A stretch of 64,000 nucleotides of DNA, taken from the NCBI GenBank assembly GCA_021234155.1, contig JAJEKV010000019.1, forward strand, positions 19,343,359-19,407,358, read 5' to 3'. The translations under genes and the position numbers were made by a program. The stretch comes from Isoetes taiwanensis. Its lineage: Eukaryota; Streptophyta; Lycopodiopsida; Isoetales; Isoetaceae. Below, one piece after another: positions 22,850 to 35,250 of this stretch (its first letter is position 1; every line of letters begins with the position of its first letter). Under the pieces are notes generated by a model that was not told the DNA's origin, searched no databases, and saw only the letters and a program-made list of their open reading frames with translations.

Positions 22850-22946
22850 CTTTAGAGCATGCACTCCCAAATCATGTCTTAATTTACGCCTTCTCATCTT
22901 TAGAGCATGCACTCCCCAAATCATGTCTTAATTTACGCCTTCTCAC
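22850..22946 (+). repeat. 48-bp direct tandem duplication
   Basis: Two adjacent units share CTTTAGAGCATGCACTCCC and AATCATGTCTTAATTTACGC; they differ by one inserted C and at their ends. Confidence 0.85.
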
Positions 22947-23455
22947 TTTCTGCATTATTTCTTGGATCCATAGAAATTCTAGCGGCTATATTATGACTAT
23001 TACACATTATCCACAAAATCCAGCGGCCTATGGCAAAGATGGTGTCAACCTACAAAAGCGAGAGGCAAAGACCTTGTGGCAAACCAACAACCACGTACCG
23101 GAAATGGCCATGTGTAATTTTGGTTCCCAAGGGCGTTGTGAATGGTCCAACGATATTTGGTATTACAAAGAATTGCACCACGGTTTGCGATTGAAACCTC
23201 CACGGAAAAACAAAGCCCAAATGGTTGTATGCCCTAGAACCCGGCAGCAAAATCCGTCATTGAAGATCACGGAATCAATTACGGCTGACTCGTTTGACAC
23301 GCCTTCAAGACAATGCAATCGGACCTGCATAAACACCGCTCTACATCAGCGAATTCATCGTCCAAGCTGGTTTGATTTGTATCAAGCCTGATTCACACTC
23401 TTTCGCCTGGACTCTTTCCCGAGGAGTGCGCATCCGCGATCCTAACTTTAAACCT

Positions 23456-23576
23456 GCATCCGCGATTCTTGAAGAGCACAAAGGCGGAGAACTAACTCGC
23501 ATCCGCGATTCTTGAAGGGCACAAGGCGAGAGAACTAACGCATCCACGATTCTTGAAGGGCACAAGGTGAGAGACT
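23456..23576 (+). repeat. About 41-bp tandem repeat, 3 units
   Basis: Units contain GCATCCGCGATTCTTGAAG, GGCACAAGGCGAGAGAACTA and variants. A partial fourth copy is at 23630-23653 and a diverged one at 23429. It is non-coding. Confidence 0.8.
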
Positions 23577-23934
23577 AAAATGGCGTTTTGGCATGTTTTG
23601 GAGCAGCCGGAAGTGTGCCCTAACAACTTTGCATCCACGATTCTTGAAGCGACAAAAAAGTACCGTGAAACCCTAAATACAAGGGTTCGATCGTGCATGC
23701 CCAGTCGACTCTTTTTAAAAAACCTAATAAAAAAAACATTATAACTTTAATCGTGACCATCACGATTTCGCTTCTCAAAAAAAATGAATGGCCAAGATAA
23801 AGCGGCACTCTAGAAATCTTGTTGATTACACGGATGAATCTGGCCATGAAATCATAGGAAAACCTTTGTGAATATCGTGCAAAAACACAAAAAAGACCCC
23901 CCCGTGATTATGCTAGATATTAGTTGGCACAAAG

Positions 23935-25165
23935 ATTGGTTTGAAAATTTTAGACCTACCTCTTCCAATCACATTGTTCAAATTGGCGACAATAGTGAGC
24001 ATCAAATCCGGAATGGGTGACATTCAAGTACCCACAAGTCTTGGTAATTTCACTCTAAAAGGGTAATGTATGCTCCTACTTTGCGTAAAAGATCTGATTT
24101 ACGTTGCCGCCTTCGCGATATGGGCACAATAGTTTCCTTTGATAGTGATGACCGCATTGTTCGCAAAAAGTCACGGGGAAAAGCCTTGCTCGTGCTATTA
24201 AATGACGGGTAATCTCTACCATTTGGGCCAAGAATATCTTTGACCAAGTTGTTCTTGTAGGCTGCCGGTAATGGTACCCGCGGATTTGTGGCATAAAAGG
24301 CTTGGACACATGGAGTCTTAAAGCACTCAATCATTTTGCCTCAACTTGTAGGCGGTTTGATCTTCATCGACACCCTACTCTTGCAAGTTGTGAGGCTTGT
24401 GCATTGGACAAACAAAGAACGCAGATCCTTTACTCTCATTGGCTCTCGTTACTCACGCTCTTCTTGAACTAGTACACACGGATCTTTGTGGTCCAACTCA
24501 TGTTCCTTCTCTCGGGTGCTTATTATTTTTCGACATTCATTGATGATTTGAGCAGGAAAACATGGGTCTATTTCTTGTAAATCTGATGCATTTGCCCATT
24601 TCAAGAATGGAAAGCTTGTTGAGAACCAAGTAGCCCATCGGATTAAGAAGCTCGAGATCTGATAATGGTGGAGAGTTTACCGAGTCAAGCATTCAATCAT
24701 TTTTGTCTTTGATCATGGTATTGGCGCCAACTTCGCAGAAGGCCTCATACTCCCACAACATAATGGCGTTGCTGAACGGAAGAATCGCAGATTGTTGACA
24801 TGGCACGTTGCTTGCTTTCGCTCAATCCTCGCACCCATTCAATTTTGGGCTGAAGCGATGGTATTTTCGGTTTACCTCCTCAATAGATTGCCCATTGTTG
24901 TCGTGTGAAAAATCGGACTCTGAAGAAGCCTTCACGGCATAAAGCCAAATTTGTCTCGCTTTGCGTGTCTTTGGATGTCTTTGCCTTTATGCTTATTCCC
25001 AAAGCAAATGCCAAGAAACTTGAGCATACCGGCAAGAAAATGATCTTTGTGGGTTTTCTCGACCATTGTGCAAGCATGGTTATAGGGTGATTGATCCGGA
25101 TACCAAGAAGCTTTGTGTTAGTAGCGATGTTATTTTTCATGAAGATGTTTCGACATTTCAGCAAA
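23935..25165 (+). pseudogene. Copia protease end, pre-integrase and integrase
   Basis: The order is NHIVQIGDNSEHQI and VMYAPTLRK (23965-24090), the pre-integrase segment, then the integrase core. Integrase motifs are VHTDLCGPTHVPS (about 24472-24510, first Asp), FIDDLSRK (24535-24560), SDNGGEF (second Asp, about 24659-24680) and HNGVAERKNR (Glu, about 24760-24790). A C-terminal segment reads LIPKANAKKLEHTGKKMIFVG (24985-25050). Frameshifts and stops are frequent. The enzyme would insert element DNA into the nuclear genome. Confidence 0.85.
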
Positions 25166-25544
25166 GGTTCAAAAACTCCTAATATGGAATTTCTTGATAT
25201 CTGCATGGATAACGGATGGCGCCATAGCTTCCAATCCATCGGACTTCGCCGATATTCCATTTTGCGGCGGTTCCGGCATCTGCAGCGGTTCCACCACCGC
25301 CGGTGCTTACAAAGGCACCCTTTTCCCCGACACGACGCAGATCTTGACACATCCAATCAAGGAGGAGATCTTGATCCATCCGATCCGGGGAGGTGATTTT
25401 GATCATCTTGATCAAGGAGGAGTTGAAGAAGAACTTGGTGAGGTAAAAGGGAAGCGTTTTCCTCCTCAAAGGTTTGCTTTCTATGCCGAAATTATGCCCG
25501 GCATTATGGAGTTTTGTGGTCTTTGCTATTATCGGTGAACCCAC

Positions 25545-25940
25545 CGGCTATCGTGAAGCTATTTCATGTGTCTGCGCACCTCATTGGCGGCGGGCAATAG
25601 ACCACGAAATGGATTCTATTGTTCAAAATGGCACTTGGGATTTGGTTCCTCTTCCTCATGATCGGAAGGTCGTTGGTAACAAATGGGTCTACAAATGCAA
25701 GCTCCATCTGATGGCACCATCGGCAGACTACAAAGCAAGCTTGGTTGCGGGGTTTCACCCGACAATATGGCATTGATTACTTGGAAACATTTTCTCCGAT
25801 AGTCAAAATGATGAGCATTAAGCATTCTTCTTGCATTTCTTCGCTCATTATAATCTTGAGGTTCATCAAGCGGATGTCAAGACAGCATTTCTTAATGGCA
25901 AACTTGATGAAGAAATATATATGAAACAACCTCGGGGTTC
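25545..25940 (+). pseudogene. Copia reverse transcriptase, N-terminal part
   Basis: Motifs in order are WDLVPLPHDRKVVGNKWVYK, DYKASLVA, YLETFSPIVKMMS and VHQADVKTAFLNGKLDEEIY ending MKQPRG at about 25938. This is the standard start of copia RT. The downstream YVDD and RNase H blocks are absent because the gypsy array starts within the next few codons. Frame changes near 25750 and 25810. Confidence 0.85.
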
Positions 25941-27089
25941 AAAAGTAAGGCGCATTGGGCTACCCCTCCCTCTATCTCTGAGAAATTCCGTGGGTGGCCA
26001 TCTTCAGGCCCTCATTCGTCATTATCTTCCAGTTCTTGAGAGCCCTTCCACTTCCCATACCTCCCACTCAGCGCTCTGCATTCCCGGCGTCCAACTCAAC
26101 AAAGTGTACCTTCCGCCACACCTCCCCGTCTGTTCAACATCGGACCCGATGTCTTTGTCTCCTCTTCTTCCTCTGAGGCCGCGCCTTCCAATTCCCGTCA
26201 TGCCTCTCAACAATCTCGGACAAGGCGCTTAGCGGGGCCTGCGCCTCCCCATCCTCGGCGGCTCTGCACAAATTCCGGCCAAGATGTTCAAGCCGGCTGC
26301 CTTGCGGCTCCATGCGTCGGGAGGCTCTCATGGTGGGTGTTGGCGTCCACGGAGGCTTCGATCTTTGTTCAAAGAGACCTTCAAGCTGCCCTTTGCCCAT
26401 GTTCAAACCACTGGAAGCCCAACTTCAAGAAAAAGCCGCGGCTCTATTACAGGCCCGTATAGATCTCCGGTGCTTTCGGGGATCAGACCCGCCTACTTAC
26501 GGATCGGTAGCGGCTCCCAAACTGAAATTCGGGACTTATTGGAACGAGAACAAGTCCAAAGATACCCTTACGGTGACAAGGGGAAAAACACATTGCTAAG
26601 CTAGACACCTTGTACTCAGAGCTTTGTGACAATTCTGACACTCAAGTTCAAAATCTCCTTGGGCGTGGCTTCGACTCACCTCCCTTGAAGCTCCGGCTTT
26701 CCACGCTCACCAATCGGTTAAGCGTCCCTCGGACTCGGCTTTTGGGGCTCGAGAAACAAAAGGTCATCGATGGCGGAGATTGCCACGGCAGCCTCCATAC
26801 CGGGGCAATCCTCTTCATGCCGCGCTTCACGGAAAAGCGGGTCCGTGATGATCCCCGTCTTTTGTTAGAAAAGAGCATCGGATCCGTGACCTTGAACATC
26901 AGCTCAGCAAGCGGTTCAATCTGGCGAGGAGGCTACAATTGCTAGCCAAAATCAAAGAGGAGCTAGCCAAAATCAAAATTGCTTTAAGCTTGGCTACAAT
27001 TTTGAAACTTCTGTCCTGCTCTCAAGGACCGGTTACCACTCCATTTGTTTTGGTTGGGGCTTTGTTGCTACCTCTCCCCACGGTCCATG

Positions 27090-27400
27090 CCACGGTGGGC
27101 AATCAACAAGTCAATCATGTTCAAATTGGCGGAGGTAGCGTGGTCAATCTCATCGGATAAACTCCGCAAAACAAATGGGCATCAAACAACTCTATCGTAC
27201 CCCATATGACATCAAATTGGCCAATGGCCATATCCACGAGACCTCAAGCGTCACGCCTCTTCTTCACATCAACATAGGTGATCTCCAGATTCCCCTTGGA
27301 ATTTGGTGTTTGGAAGGCTGGAGAAGATCGGTGATTATGAAATGTTGGTCGGCGGACCTTTTCTCCACCAGGGCCAAGAGCATTCATTCTTGGGCCCGCG
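27090..27400 (+). pseudogene. Gypsy aspartic protease, left unit
   Basis: NQQVNHVQIGGGSVVNLI (27107-27160) is a retropepsin active-site region; the expected Asp codon before GGS reads Gly here, while the right unit reads QIDGR. QLYRTPYDIKLANGHIHET and VTPLLHINIGDLQIPLG follow. It would cut the gypsy polyprotein. A stop and frame change lie near 27160. Confidence 0.7.
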
Positions 27401-28129
27401 GATCAGTTAGTCATCAGCGATGGTCACCTCAATGCCACCATGGACTTGGAAACGAGGCAAAATCATTTCCGTCGACAATTTGAACCCTCTCTCTCCGACT
27501 AATCAGACTCGAGGGCGCCCGGAATATTTATCAAGTTCGGGCTCCACTGCGATGCGCCTCTGTCATCCTACCTCGAGTATCTTTGATCCTTGGGGAGAAA
27601 TGACTCTTGATCGGGGACGGGTGGCTGCTTTGCTTGACCCTTACCTGGCTCCTTGCAATCGAATCCAGCGTGTTGATCACTTTTCGGTGGCGAACCTCCT
27701 GCGGCTCTTCGGGAAGTACCACGCTGTCATGAAGCAACCTCTGCTTGAGAGGAAACTCGGCAACCTCTCTTTTCACCACGCCTTGCCACGCATCTGTTAT
27801 GCTTCAACCTCCCTGCTCATATTGTCGGGACATGGAAGTTATCCCCATATTCGGACTCGACATAGAGATTGTGGGCGTAGGCAACAATCGGCTGTCCGGA
27901 TGATTGCCAATCTTCCCACACCCTATCGTAGCGAGGGCCGTCACGCTTTTCAAAAAGTTCAAACACATTTTGGCACGGAGCTCTGAGGAGATCTTGGGAT
28001 CAACAAAACCTTGGGGAACTCACCATTCCTACCAAGTCGATGTGCGCCGATCCTCCTTAGCGGCGATGCAGACTGGGCTCAACCCCAATGCATGTGATGC
28101 GTCAAGGCGTAAATTGACAAACTCCCTTC

Positions 28130-28900
28130 TTTGCGGGTTTGATCTATGAGGTCAAACATTACGAGTGGGTGAGCCCCATCGTCATTGCACTCAAACACAA
28201 TGGTAAGATCGCGTTTGTGTGGACTACCAAAAACTCAATCGGGCCGCGGGCGTGATCATTTTCCCCTTCCTTTCACGGACCGAGTTCGGAAGAGGTTCTT
28301 TGGACATGAGATGTACTCCTTCATGGATGGTTTTTCGGCTACAATCGGATCTCAATCAAAGAATCTGATCAACTCAAGACTACCTTCACCACCCGGTAAA
28401 CTTTTTTGCCTACAAGGTGGTTCCTTTTGGATTATCAAACTCTCCATCCACGTTTCAGCGTATCATGCTCTCGATTTTTCATGATTTTATGAAGGAAAAT
28501 CCCTTCTTGCAAATTTTTCAAGATGACTTCTCTCGCCTCAGTTCCATGGCTGACCATTTGGATAAATTGGAACTTGTCTTTCAGAAATGTGATGAGTAGG
28601 CATTAGTCTCAATCCAGAAATGCACCTTTTCGTCACCGGGTGTTTGTTGGGACATGTGGTCAGCAACACAAATATCACCACCGGATCCCGCCAAAATCAT
28701 TTTGTGTGCTCAAGGCTCACCAGACCAGCCAATATAAAGGAAACACGCTCTTTCTTGGGTAAGGTCAATTATTACTCCACCTTCATTCCTGGACTCGCAG
28801 ACCATTTGCGGATCCCATTCATAAACTCACGGGTGATGAATCCACACGGGCTTGGAATTCCCCGGCGGATCTTTGCTTTCAACGATTGAAGCTCTTGCTT
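28130..28900 (+). pseudogene. Gypsy reverse transcriptase, left unit
   Basis: Visible blocks are VCGLPKTQ-like remains of VDYQKLN (28215-28235), MYSFMDGFSATIGSQS (28311-28358), VVPFGLSNSPSTFQRIM (28417-28470) and FLQIFQDDFS (28504-28533), the gypsy form of the catalytic DD. ETRSFLGKVNYYSTFIPGL (28740-28800) begins the connection to RNase H. The frame changes several times. The right unit at 38590-39290 is broken at other sites. Confidence 0.85.
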
Positions 28901-29330
28901 ACTCGGGCCCCGGTTCTTGTTCCTCCTCAATGGGACAAGCCCTTTCATGTCCATGTCGATGTCTCCGGCCTTTGCTATTGGGAGTTTCTTTCTCAAGAAT
29001 ATGATCGCACCGACAAACCAAAACCTTCGCCCGGTAGGAAACTCAATTCTGGCTGAGCGCAACTACTCGCGCCCGCAGGCGAAGCCTTGGGTTTAATTTT
29101 TCTGCGTCCAACACTTCCGTCACTATCTTTTGGGCGGTCAAATCAAATTCTTTGTTGACCACCGGGCACTTCTTTACTTGATCAACAAATCCGCCCACGG
29201 GCGCATTGCTCGTTGGGTCCTCCTTCCGCAAGAATTTGCACCTTTTGAAATTGTTCACAAGGCGGCAAATCTCATGTTGTCGGATTATCTTTCACGCATC
29301 CACCACGGATGATCCCTCCCTTTGGAGTCT
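28900..29330 (+). pseudogene. Gypsy RNase H, left unit
   Basis: PPQWDKPFHVHVDVSG (first Asp), the E-containing AER-like tract near 29050-29090, FFVDHRALLYLINKS (29140-29195) and LMLSDYLSRIHH (29270-29305) are the expected RNase H blocks. It would remove template RNA. Frames change near 28980, 29060 and 29210. Confidence 0.8.
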
Positions 29331-29499
29331 CGGGCGCCTTTCACGGCGCTCAACTCTTTACGGTCACGGCAACACCTCATTGGTTTCATGACTTTGTGAT
29401 TATCTCCTCACGAGCTCTTCCACGAGGAGGGCGCCACGCTCTCTCGATAGCGACAATCCCGTCGCCATCAATTTCTCCGCGAGGTCCGTGACTACACCA

Positions 29500-30660
29500 T
29501 GGTTGCAGGCCATCTTTACAAAAAGGGTAAGGATACAATCCTTCGACGCTGTGTTCTCCCTCATGAGGTCCCAGATATTGTTCGAGAAGCCCATGAAGGG
29601 CTCGGTGGTGGTCATTTTCATGGAGACACCACGGCCGCATAAAAATCCTTCTTCTTTGGTTATTTTGGCCCACGCTCTTCAAAGACGCTCACGCCCACGC
29701 CCACGCCCGCACGTGTGATGCTTGCCAGCGTGTGGGACGGCCCACGGCCCGTGACGCTCTTCCTTTGACGCCGGTTGCCACGCCACTTCCCTTCAGCAAA
29801 TGGGGAATGGATTTTGTGGGACCCATCGATCCTCTGCGGCGGCACACCGTGCCGCCTACATTCCCTGTTCTCACCGACTCACGCTACCAAATGGGCGGAA
29901 GCTTGCGCGACTTCGGACAACAACGCGGCGGCGACAACCAAAGTCATCTATCAACAAATCATCACGCGATTGTCTGCCCTTACTCGAGCTGGTCAGTGAT
30001 CGTGGTGTCCATTTTATCAATCACACCATCAAGGAGCTGACGGATTATCTCCTGATACATCATCACAAGAGCACACCTTACTATCCTCGAGGGAATGGTT
30101 TGGCTGAAAGCACCAACAAAACTCGGTCACAATTTCAAGAAAATTTGTGGCGCTTCTCGCCGACCGACCGGCAAAACAAGCTTCCTCTTTGTTCTTTGGG
30201 CTTACAATACTTGTTTCAAAATAGCTCTGGTGTCACACCCCTTTCAAATTGGTTTATGGTCAAGAAGCTCTCATCTTTGTTTGAATACATACTTCCAACA
30301 CTCCGTTTTCAATCAGCTCGCCCATAATCCGCTGCTTTGCACTCAAAGAAAGGGTTTATCAATTGGAACAGTTGGATGAACTTAGAAGAGATGCTTATAT
30401 TCGTGTTCTTCATGGACTTGATTTGCAAAAATCCTTACATGACAAGCGGTGAAGACAAAAACATTCAACGAAGGAGATTTGGTTCTTCATTATGATTCTT
30501 GGTACAAAACTTTTCCGGGTAAACTTAAGTTTCGTTGGCTTGGCCCTTATCAAATTGTTCAAGTGGTTCGACCCGGCATTTTTCAACCGGGTTGAGTTAG
30601 ATGGCACTTCATTACCTACATGGTTAATGGCTTTTCGCCTCAAAACATTTCATACAAATG
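29500..30660 (+). pseudogene. Gypsy integrase, left unit
   Basis: A His/Cys zinc module is recognisable in HEVP-like, HEGLGGGHFHGD and CDACQRV (29560-29735). The core has MDFVGPIDPL (29805-29835, first Asp), DRGVHFINHTIKELTDYLL (29996-30052, second Asp) and STPYYPRGNGLAESTNKT (30070-30122, Glu). The C-terminus has a GPY/F-type LGPYQIVQVV (30540-30570). No chromodomain is visible. Order PR-RT-RH-IN makes this Ty3/gypsy. Confidence 0.85.
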
Positions 30661-30880
30661 AAAGTGCACATCCACAAAGCAGTCTTTTGTTCGCATACGC
30701 ACACAACAGAGATAGTGACTAAACCGGCATATTTATATTATAGGTGGAAGTTTTTACAAAATGTGGGCGCAGCCCGCTATTTCGCTTATGGGCCTTTGCC
30801 CTATATACAAAAACGGGCTCGAGCCCTATCTACTAAGTCTAAGAAGAAAAACCCTCTACTCGGGTTTGGGGCGGAGGTGA

Positions 30881-33800
30881 TCGCTTGAGATGTGGTAGAG
30901 GTTCTTTCAGATCAGCGAGAACCACCTCCATCCCATTGGTCTTCGGTGGGATGTTGACCATCCGGCACACCAGCCGTCCATTCTCACGCCACGATTGTGG
31001 CAGCGCGTGAGGTCTAGACAATTCATCTTGCGGGTAATCCACTCCGGCGGTTCGTGGGCATAGTGCGGTCCCTCGTTCAAACCGGCGGCTGACCATCTTT
31101 GGCGCCATCGGATGCCGCCGTTTACTCCCGGTTCGTCTTATATAGCCAAGCGAGGAACTCCTTGTCGGCGTGGACCAATCACATAAATCGCCAACGTGTT
31201 TGCAATGCAAATTTGTTTCTAAAATGAGAATCTTTTTCTCCCGCCCGCATATCTAGCCATGGTACCTCCGACACATTCCTTTTAATGATATCCCACTTCG
31301 AGTTGCCGGCATTGAATGCCATTTCTTCTTTTTCACGCCCGGTCGGACATTAATGTGTCCTTTGCCCACCTGTCCAATCCCATCATTCTCTCACGCCTCA
31401 TCTCCACCGTTCATTTCTTCTCCATTTGTTGTTTGGGGACTTAGCCACATTTTGCCTCTCAAATCACCTCCTTGGCATCTTCGACACTGGCACCATCAGC
31501 GGTTCGCGGCTGCCAGCCCTTATCATGCCCCTTCGCCCACCTTTGCGGCGCCCTAAACCTTTTCGTCTCTACATTGCCTTCGTCTTTTTTTGTTCTCCGC
31601 TCTCCGCCTTCTTCAAAAGTTCCTTCTATTCCGACGCTTTTTCGCCATGGCTGCCCCCAAACTTTCTACACTTCAAGCTTCTGCTCCAAGGGATGCGACT
31701 CTTTTCGGGTCTGTGTCTTTCTCGACGCCCACCTTTCGAGAGGCCCTTGTTGGTCCGAAGTCGGAAGTGGCGGAACGCCACAAGTTTTTACGAATTTTCA
31801 CAAATGGAGCTCCCGGCCCCAAATCAAGCGCAATTCTGCGTGATTCATCGCACACATCGCCAGCGGCCAGGAAGGATTTGCTCACGGTGGTCGATGGCAC
31901 CACCATTTTACTTACTCAAAGATTTGATTTCGAGGTATTCCACATCCCTTTGCAAAACCTTAAATCTCTTGGGCTGCTTTTATGACATGGGCGTCCTCGA
32001 TTTTGGCTTATTGCTTATCAAGCCAACCAAAGATCGCCACAAATATTGCCAAACCTCATGAGAGGGCGTTTGTGAAGTTTTGGCGAAATTGCTTGGGCAT
32101 TCCATTAAGAACACCCACATCAATAAGCCGCTTTTTATAATATGGTCATCACCGCCATTCACTCCACTCGCGCATGTCGATTGGCCTCGGCTTTTTATTC
32201 CCACTGGTCTTCTTCAGAAGTAGACGCGTGGGCTACCCCCTCCCTGTCTCTGAAATTTCCGTGGGTGGCCATCTTCAGGCCCTCATTGATCATTATCTTC
32301 CGGTTCTTGAGAGCCCTTCCACTTCCTATACCTCCTTTCCGCTGGCTCTCAGATTCTAGCGTCCAACTCAACAAGTTTGTACCTTCACGCCACACCTCCC
32401 CTCGCCCTGTTCAACATCGGACCATGTCATTTTGTCTCCTCTTCTTCCTCCGAGGCCACGCCTTCCAATTCCCGCCATGCCTCTGCTTAATCGCATAAGA
32501 CAAAGAATAGGGCCCCGCGCCTCCCATCCTCGGCAGCTCTGTACAAATTCCAGCAAGATGTTCAAGCCCGCACCCTTGCGGCTCCATGCGCCCCAAAGAG
32601 GCTCTCATGGCCCGGTGTTCAGCGTCCACGGAGGCTTCCGGGATCTTTGTTCAAAGAGACCTTCTGCTGCCACTGCCCATGTTCAAAACCCTCGAAGCCC
32701 AACTTCAAGAAAAGCACGCTGCTCTATTACAGGCCAGATAGATCTCACCCGGCGCTCAGGATCAGACCGCCTTACTTACGGATCAGCAGCGCATTCCAAA
32801 CTGAAATTCGAGGGACTTATTGGAACGTAACAAGTCCAAAGATACCCTTCGAGTGACAAGGAAAAACACATTGCTAAGCTAGACACCTTGTACTCCGAAG
32901 CTTTGTGACAATTACAAAGACTCAAGTTCAAAATCTCAGCGGAAGCTCGACTCACCTCCCTTGAAGCTCGGCTTTCCACGCCACCAATCAGTTAACGTCC
33001 CTCCGGACTTCGCCTTTTGAGGCTCGGAAACAAAGGTCATCGATGACGGAGATTGCCACGCCGCTTCCATACCCCGGCAATCCTCTTCACATGCCACGCT
33101 TCGGAAAACGGGTCCGCGGATCGATCCCCGCTTTTGTTAGAAAAAGAGCATCGGATCCGCGGACCTTGAACATCAGCTCAAAGCGATTCAATCTGGCGAG
33201 GAGGCCCAAACCAAACAGAGGGATATCTTGACATTGCCACCAACATCCCGGTGGACTTCTCTACTCCTTCCAGCTATCTTGACTATGTGGTGGTCTCGAC
33301 GGCACCTCTTTCTTTTGAAATGGTACGCCAATGGCAATGTTCATCAACAGCCACTCAAAAGTATGGACTTCCTTCGAATCTGGCCGGATCTTTCTATAGA
33401 AGACAAGGGTTTATTTTGTGCACTCTTAGTCTTTGATCAGCTCACGGTTGAAGATCCTGAATTAGTCATCTTCCGAGTTGTTCAGCCCATGGCTTATGTT
33501 TTTCATGACTTCTACCTGGCGGATCTCCAGGATAAATTCCGGGATGAGGCCCATCGTGTTTTTCAAGGCAACTCAAATGCTGCTTGGTTATTATCACCAA
33601 CCAACAAATATTTCAGGATCCTGCTCAGTCTCAGACTTTTGAACAAGAGTACATGCCTGAATTGGCTCAAGACTTTACCTCGCGGGCGTTGAAACGTTGG
33701 AACAGTAAACAAAAATCCGGCACCCCCGATGATCTTGAGTTTGCTCGGATATATATGCAAAGCACTTGGGAGGCTACAATCAACTCCGTGGCCTTCTGGA

Positions 33801-34631
33801 AAGCAAGACCATTCCCACGGGTTGGGTCAATCCTCCTGTCTATCAATTACTCTCTACTTGAATGGGACCATTGGTGTGCGTGCTTTGATCAAAATCTTGT
33901 TCAAGCATTCGGGGACATGGCTCGCAACCCACGACACGGGGCATGATCCCTCTCCATATGCTTCCTTAGGAGCCCCTCCCACCACGGTTCCTTTCTTTCG
34001 ATTGGCGTCTTCCTTTTGACGCAGGGTCATGGATGGCCACGCGGGGTCGACCATCCAGATCTCCGCGGATCTCCGGTGGGATCCCCGATTTGTCGACGCC
34101 CAATTGGGAGGATAATGCCACTTTGGACACTACGAAAAAATTGGATTTACATCGGTAATGAGCGTGGTGGCAAAAGCCTGCCGATGCTCTTAATGGTCTT
34201 GACACCTTCTTGCACGCCGCCACCTCACCAGATCCTGCAGTACACCGTCAAGCAAGGTTTTCTTCGTTGCTCTCAAATGCATCCTGGTCGCCTCTTTAAA
34301 TAGGGGCATTCAATCTTTCTTCTCTTGCAATCCAAATGCCTTCGGTGCCTTCCGGTCTTCAAACTTGCCTTCTCATGGAGTGCGGTTTGTTCCACCGGGG
34401 CACGCCCATCTTTGCCACAGAAGACATGGTGCGCTCTCACTTCCTCATTGAGGCCCATCCCGCCCTAGGGCTCAACACCCCGACGCATCTTCAAACACGC
34501 CGGACCTCATTGCTCATTACCATAATGGCGCCCGGGCCTCATTCAATGAGGATCACTTTCCGGAAGGGCGGTTCCCCGCCTTAAAAGCACTTCCTCCTTT
34601 TTTTTCTTGGTGAGTGTCATTTGGTGGGGAG
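30881..34631 (+). mobile_element. Gypsy extra region after integrase, middle copy
   Basis: About 3.75 kb between integrase and the LTR-like block, repeated at 41330-45115 and partly at 25945-26936. It begins with about 750 bases without a convincing sense frame and then carries the ORF-X described separately. Its presence three times in the same relative place shows that it belongs to the element. Confidence 0.7.
31647..34600 (+). pseudogene. Gypsy ORF-X (unknown protein), middle copy
   Basis: The frame opens at ATG 31647 (MAAPKLSTLQASAPR) and is traceable, with many frame changes, for about 2.9 kb. Recognisable parts are an N-terminal block (FREALVGPKSEVAERHKFL; VDGTTILLTQRFDFEV), a proline/serine-rich part (32400-32640), a heptad-like helical part (32690-32960), and a block with SIEDKGLFCALLVFDQLTVE, MAYVFHDFYLADLQDKFRDE and MPELAQDFTSRALKRWNSKQ (33390-33710). 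I see no transmembrane segment or known domain. Extra genes after integrase occur in some plant gypsy lineages, but I cannot link this one to them. Confidence 0.55.
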
Positions 34632-35220
34632 TGTTAGTCCACGGCCTCCTGGTTCGGGACTATTCATGCATACGACGGGCGGTCAAGCTCAAGGATCCGC
34701 AGCCGAGGCATGGGTTAGCCATCAAAGGCTCGATGAAGACCAAGAGGCAGACCCACGCGGTCAAAGCCTCGCCGGGTCAACAAGAGGCTCGGACACAAGT
34801 GATGACCCTCGGCCAGTGTCGGGCCGTCGGCGTGATTCTAGGCATTTCAAGAGGCACAGCCAACATTATCAGAATCAGGCCTCCTTCCGTGAGTCGGCAC
34901 CAGATCAGTCCGAGTGTCTATATTGGGCCGAGGCCATTGTACTATATATATATGAGTAGAACTAGCATATGAGGGCTAGATGAGTTTTGAGTCTTGTCTC
35001 TTTTGGCCTTCTCTCAATTGGAGAGCTCATGTATGTTCATCGCTGATATCAAGGAAGCATATCATTTTCCTCTCATTGTTCTTTTTTCTGTTCCGTTTCT
35101 TCTTCTTGTTGTTTTTCTTGCAAATCCGTGGACATAGTCCCCCCCGATTCTCCCGTTAGATCCAAGGGTCCTCACAGAGGGCTGTCTTGTAGAGCCCCGA
35201 ACCTGCACCCTAAACACTGC
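34632..35220 (+). repeat. Gypsy LTR (between left and right units)
   Basis: A purine-rich TTTGGTGGGGAG precedes TGTTAGTC, the usual polypurine tract and LTR start. Near the middle is a TATA-rich TTGTACTATATATATATGAG. The copy at 45116-45724 matches until about AAACACTGCG, after which the two flanks differ, which puts the LTR end near 35220. The exact last base is not fixed. Confidence 0.65.
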
Positions 35221-35250
35221 GATTCGCTTTGGTCTGATTCGCTTTTCGCT

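Larger units (their letters stand above)
22576..23930. other. Unassigned 1.35-kb stretch within the copia
   Basis: Not copia sequence. It holds a 48-bp tandem duplication (22850-22946), a three-unit repeat (23456-23576) and an open frame at 22810-23391 with QREAKTLWQTNNH-like sequence that I do not recognise. It may be part of a larger insertion that includes the foldback element. Confidence 0.5.
25945..30880 (+). mobile_element. Ty3/gypsy array, left (rearranged) unit
   Basis: Two blocks are joined. The first, 25945-26936, matches part of the extra coding region found after integrase in the other units (32215-33205 and 42685-43680). The second, 26960-30880, matches protease to integrase of the right unit (37430-41330). 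LTR and gag between them are deleted. The junction near 26937-26977 has a repeated AGCTAGCCAAAATCAAA, like filler DNA from end joining. The left edge lies inside copia RT. Confidence 0.75.

Noticed and set aside
25179-25544. Minus-strand frame of 121 codons within copia
   Set aside because: It is antisense to the integrase C-terminus/RT linker of the copia polyprotein, with no independent support.
30839-31210. Minus-strand frame of 123 codons after gypsy integrase
   Set aside because: The equivalent frame in the right unit (41277-41459) is much shorter and shifted, so it is not conserved as protein.
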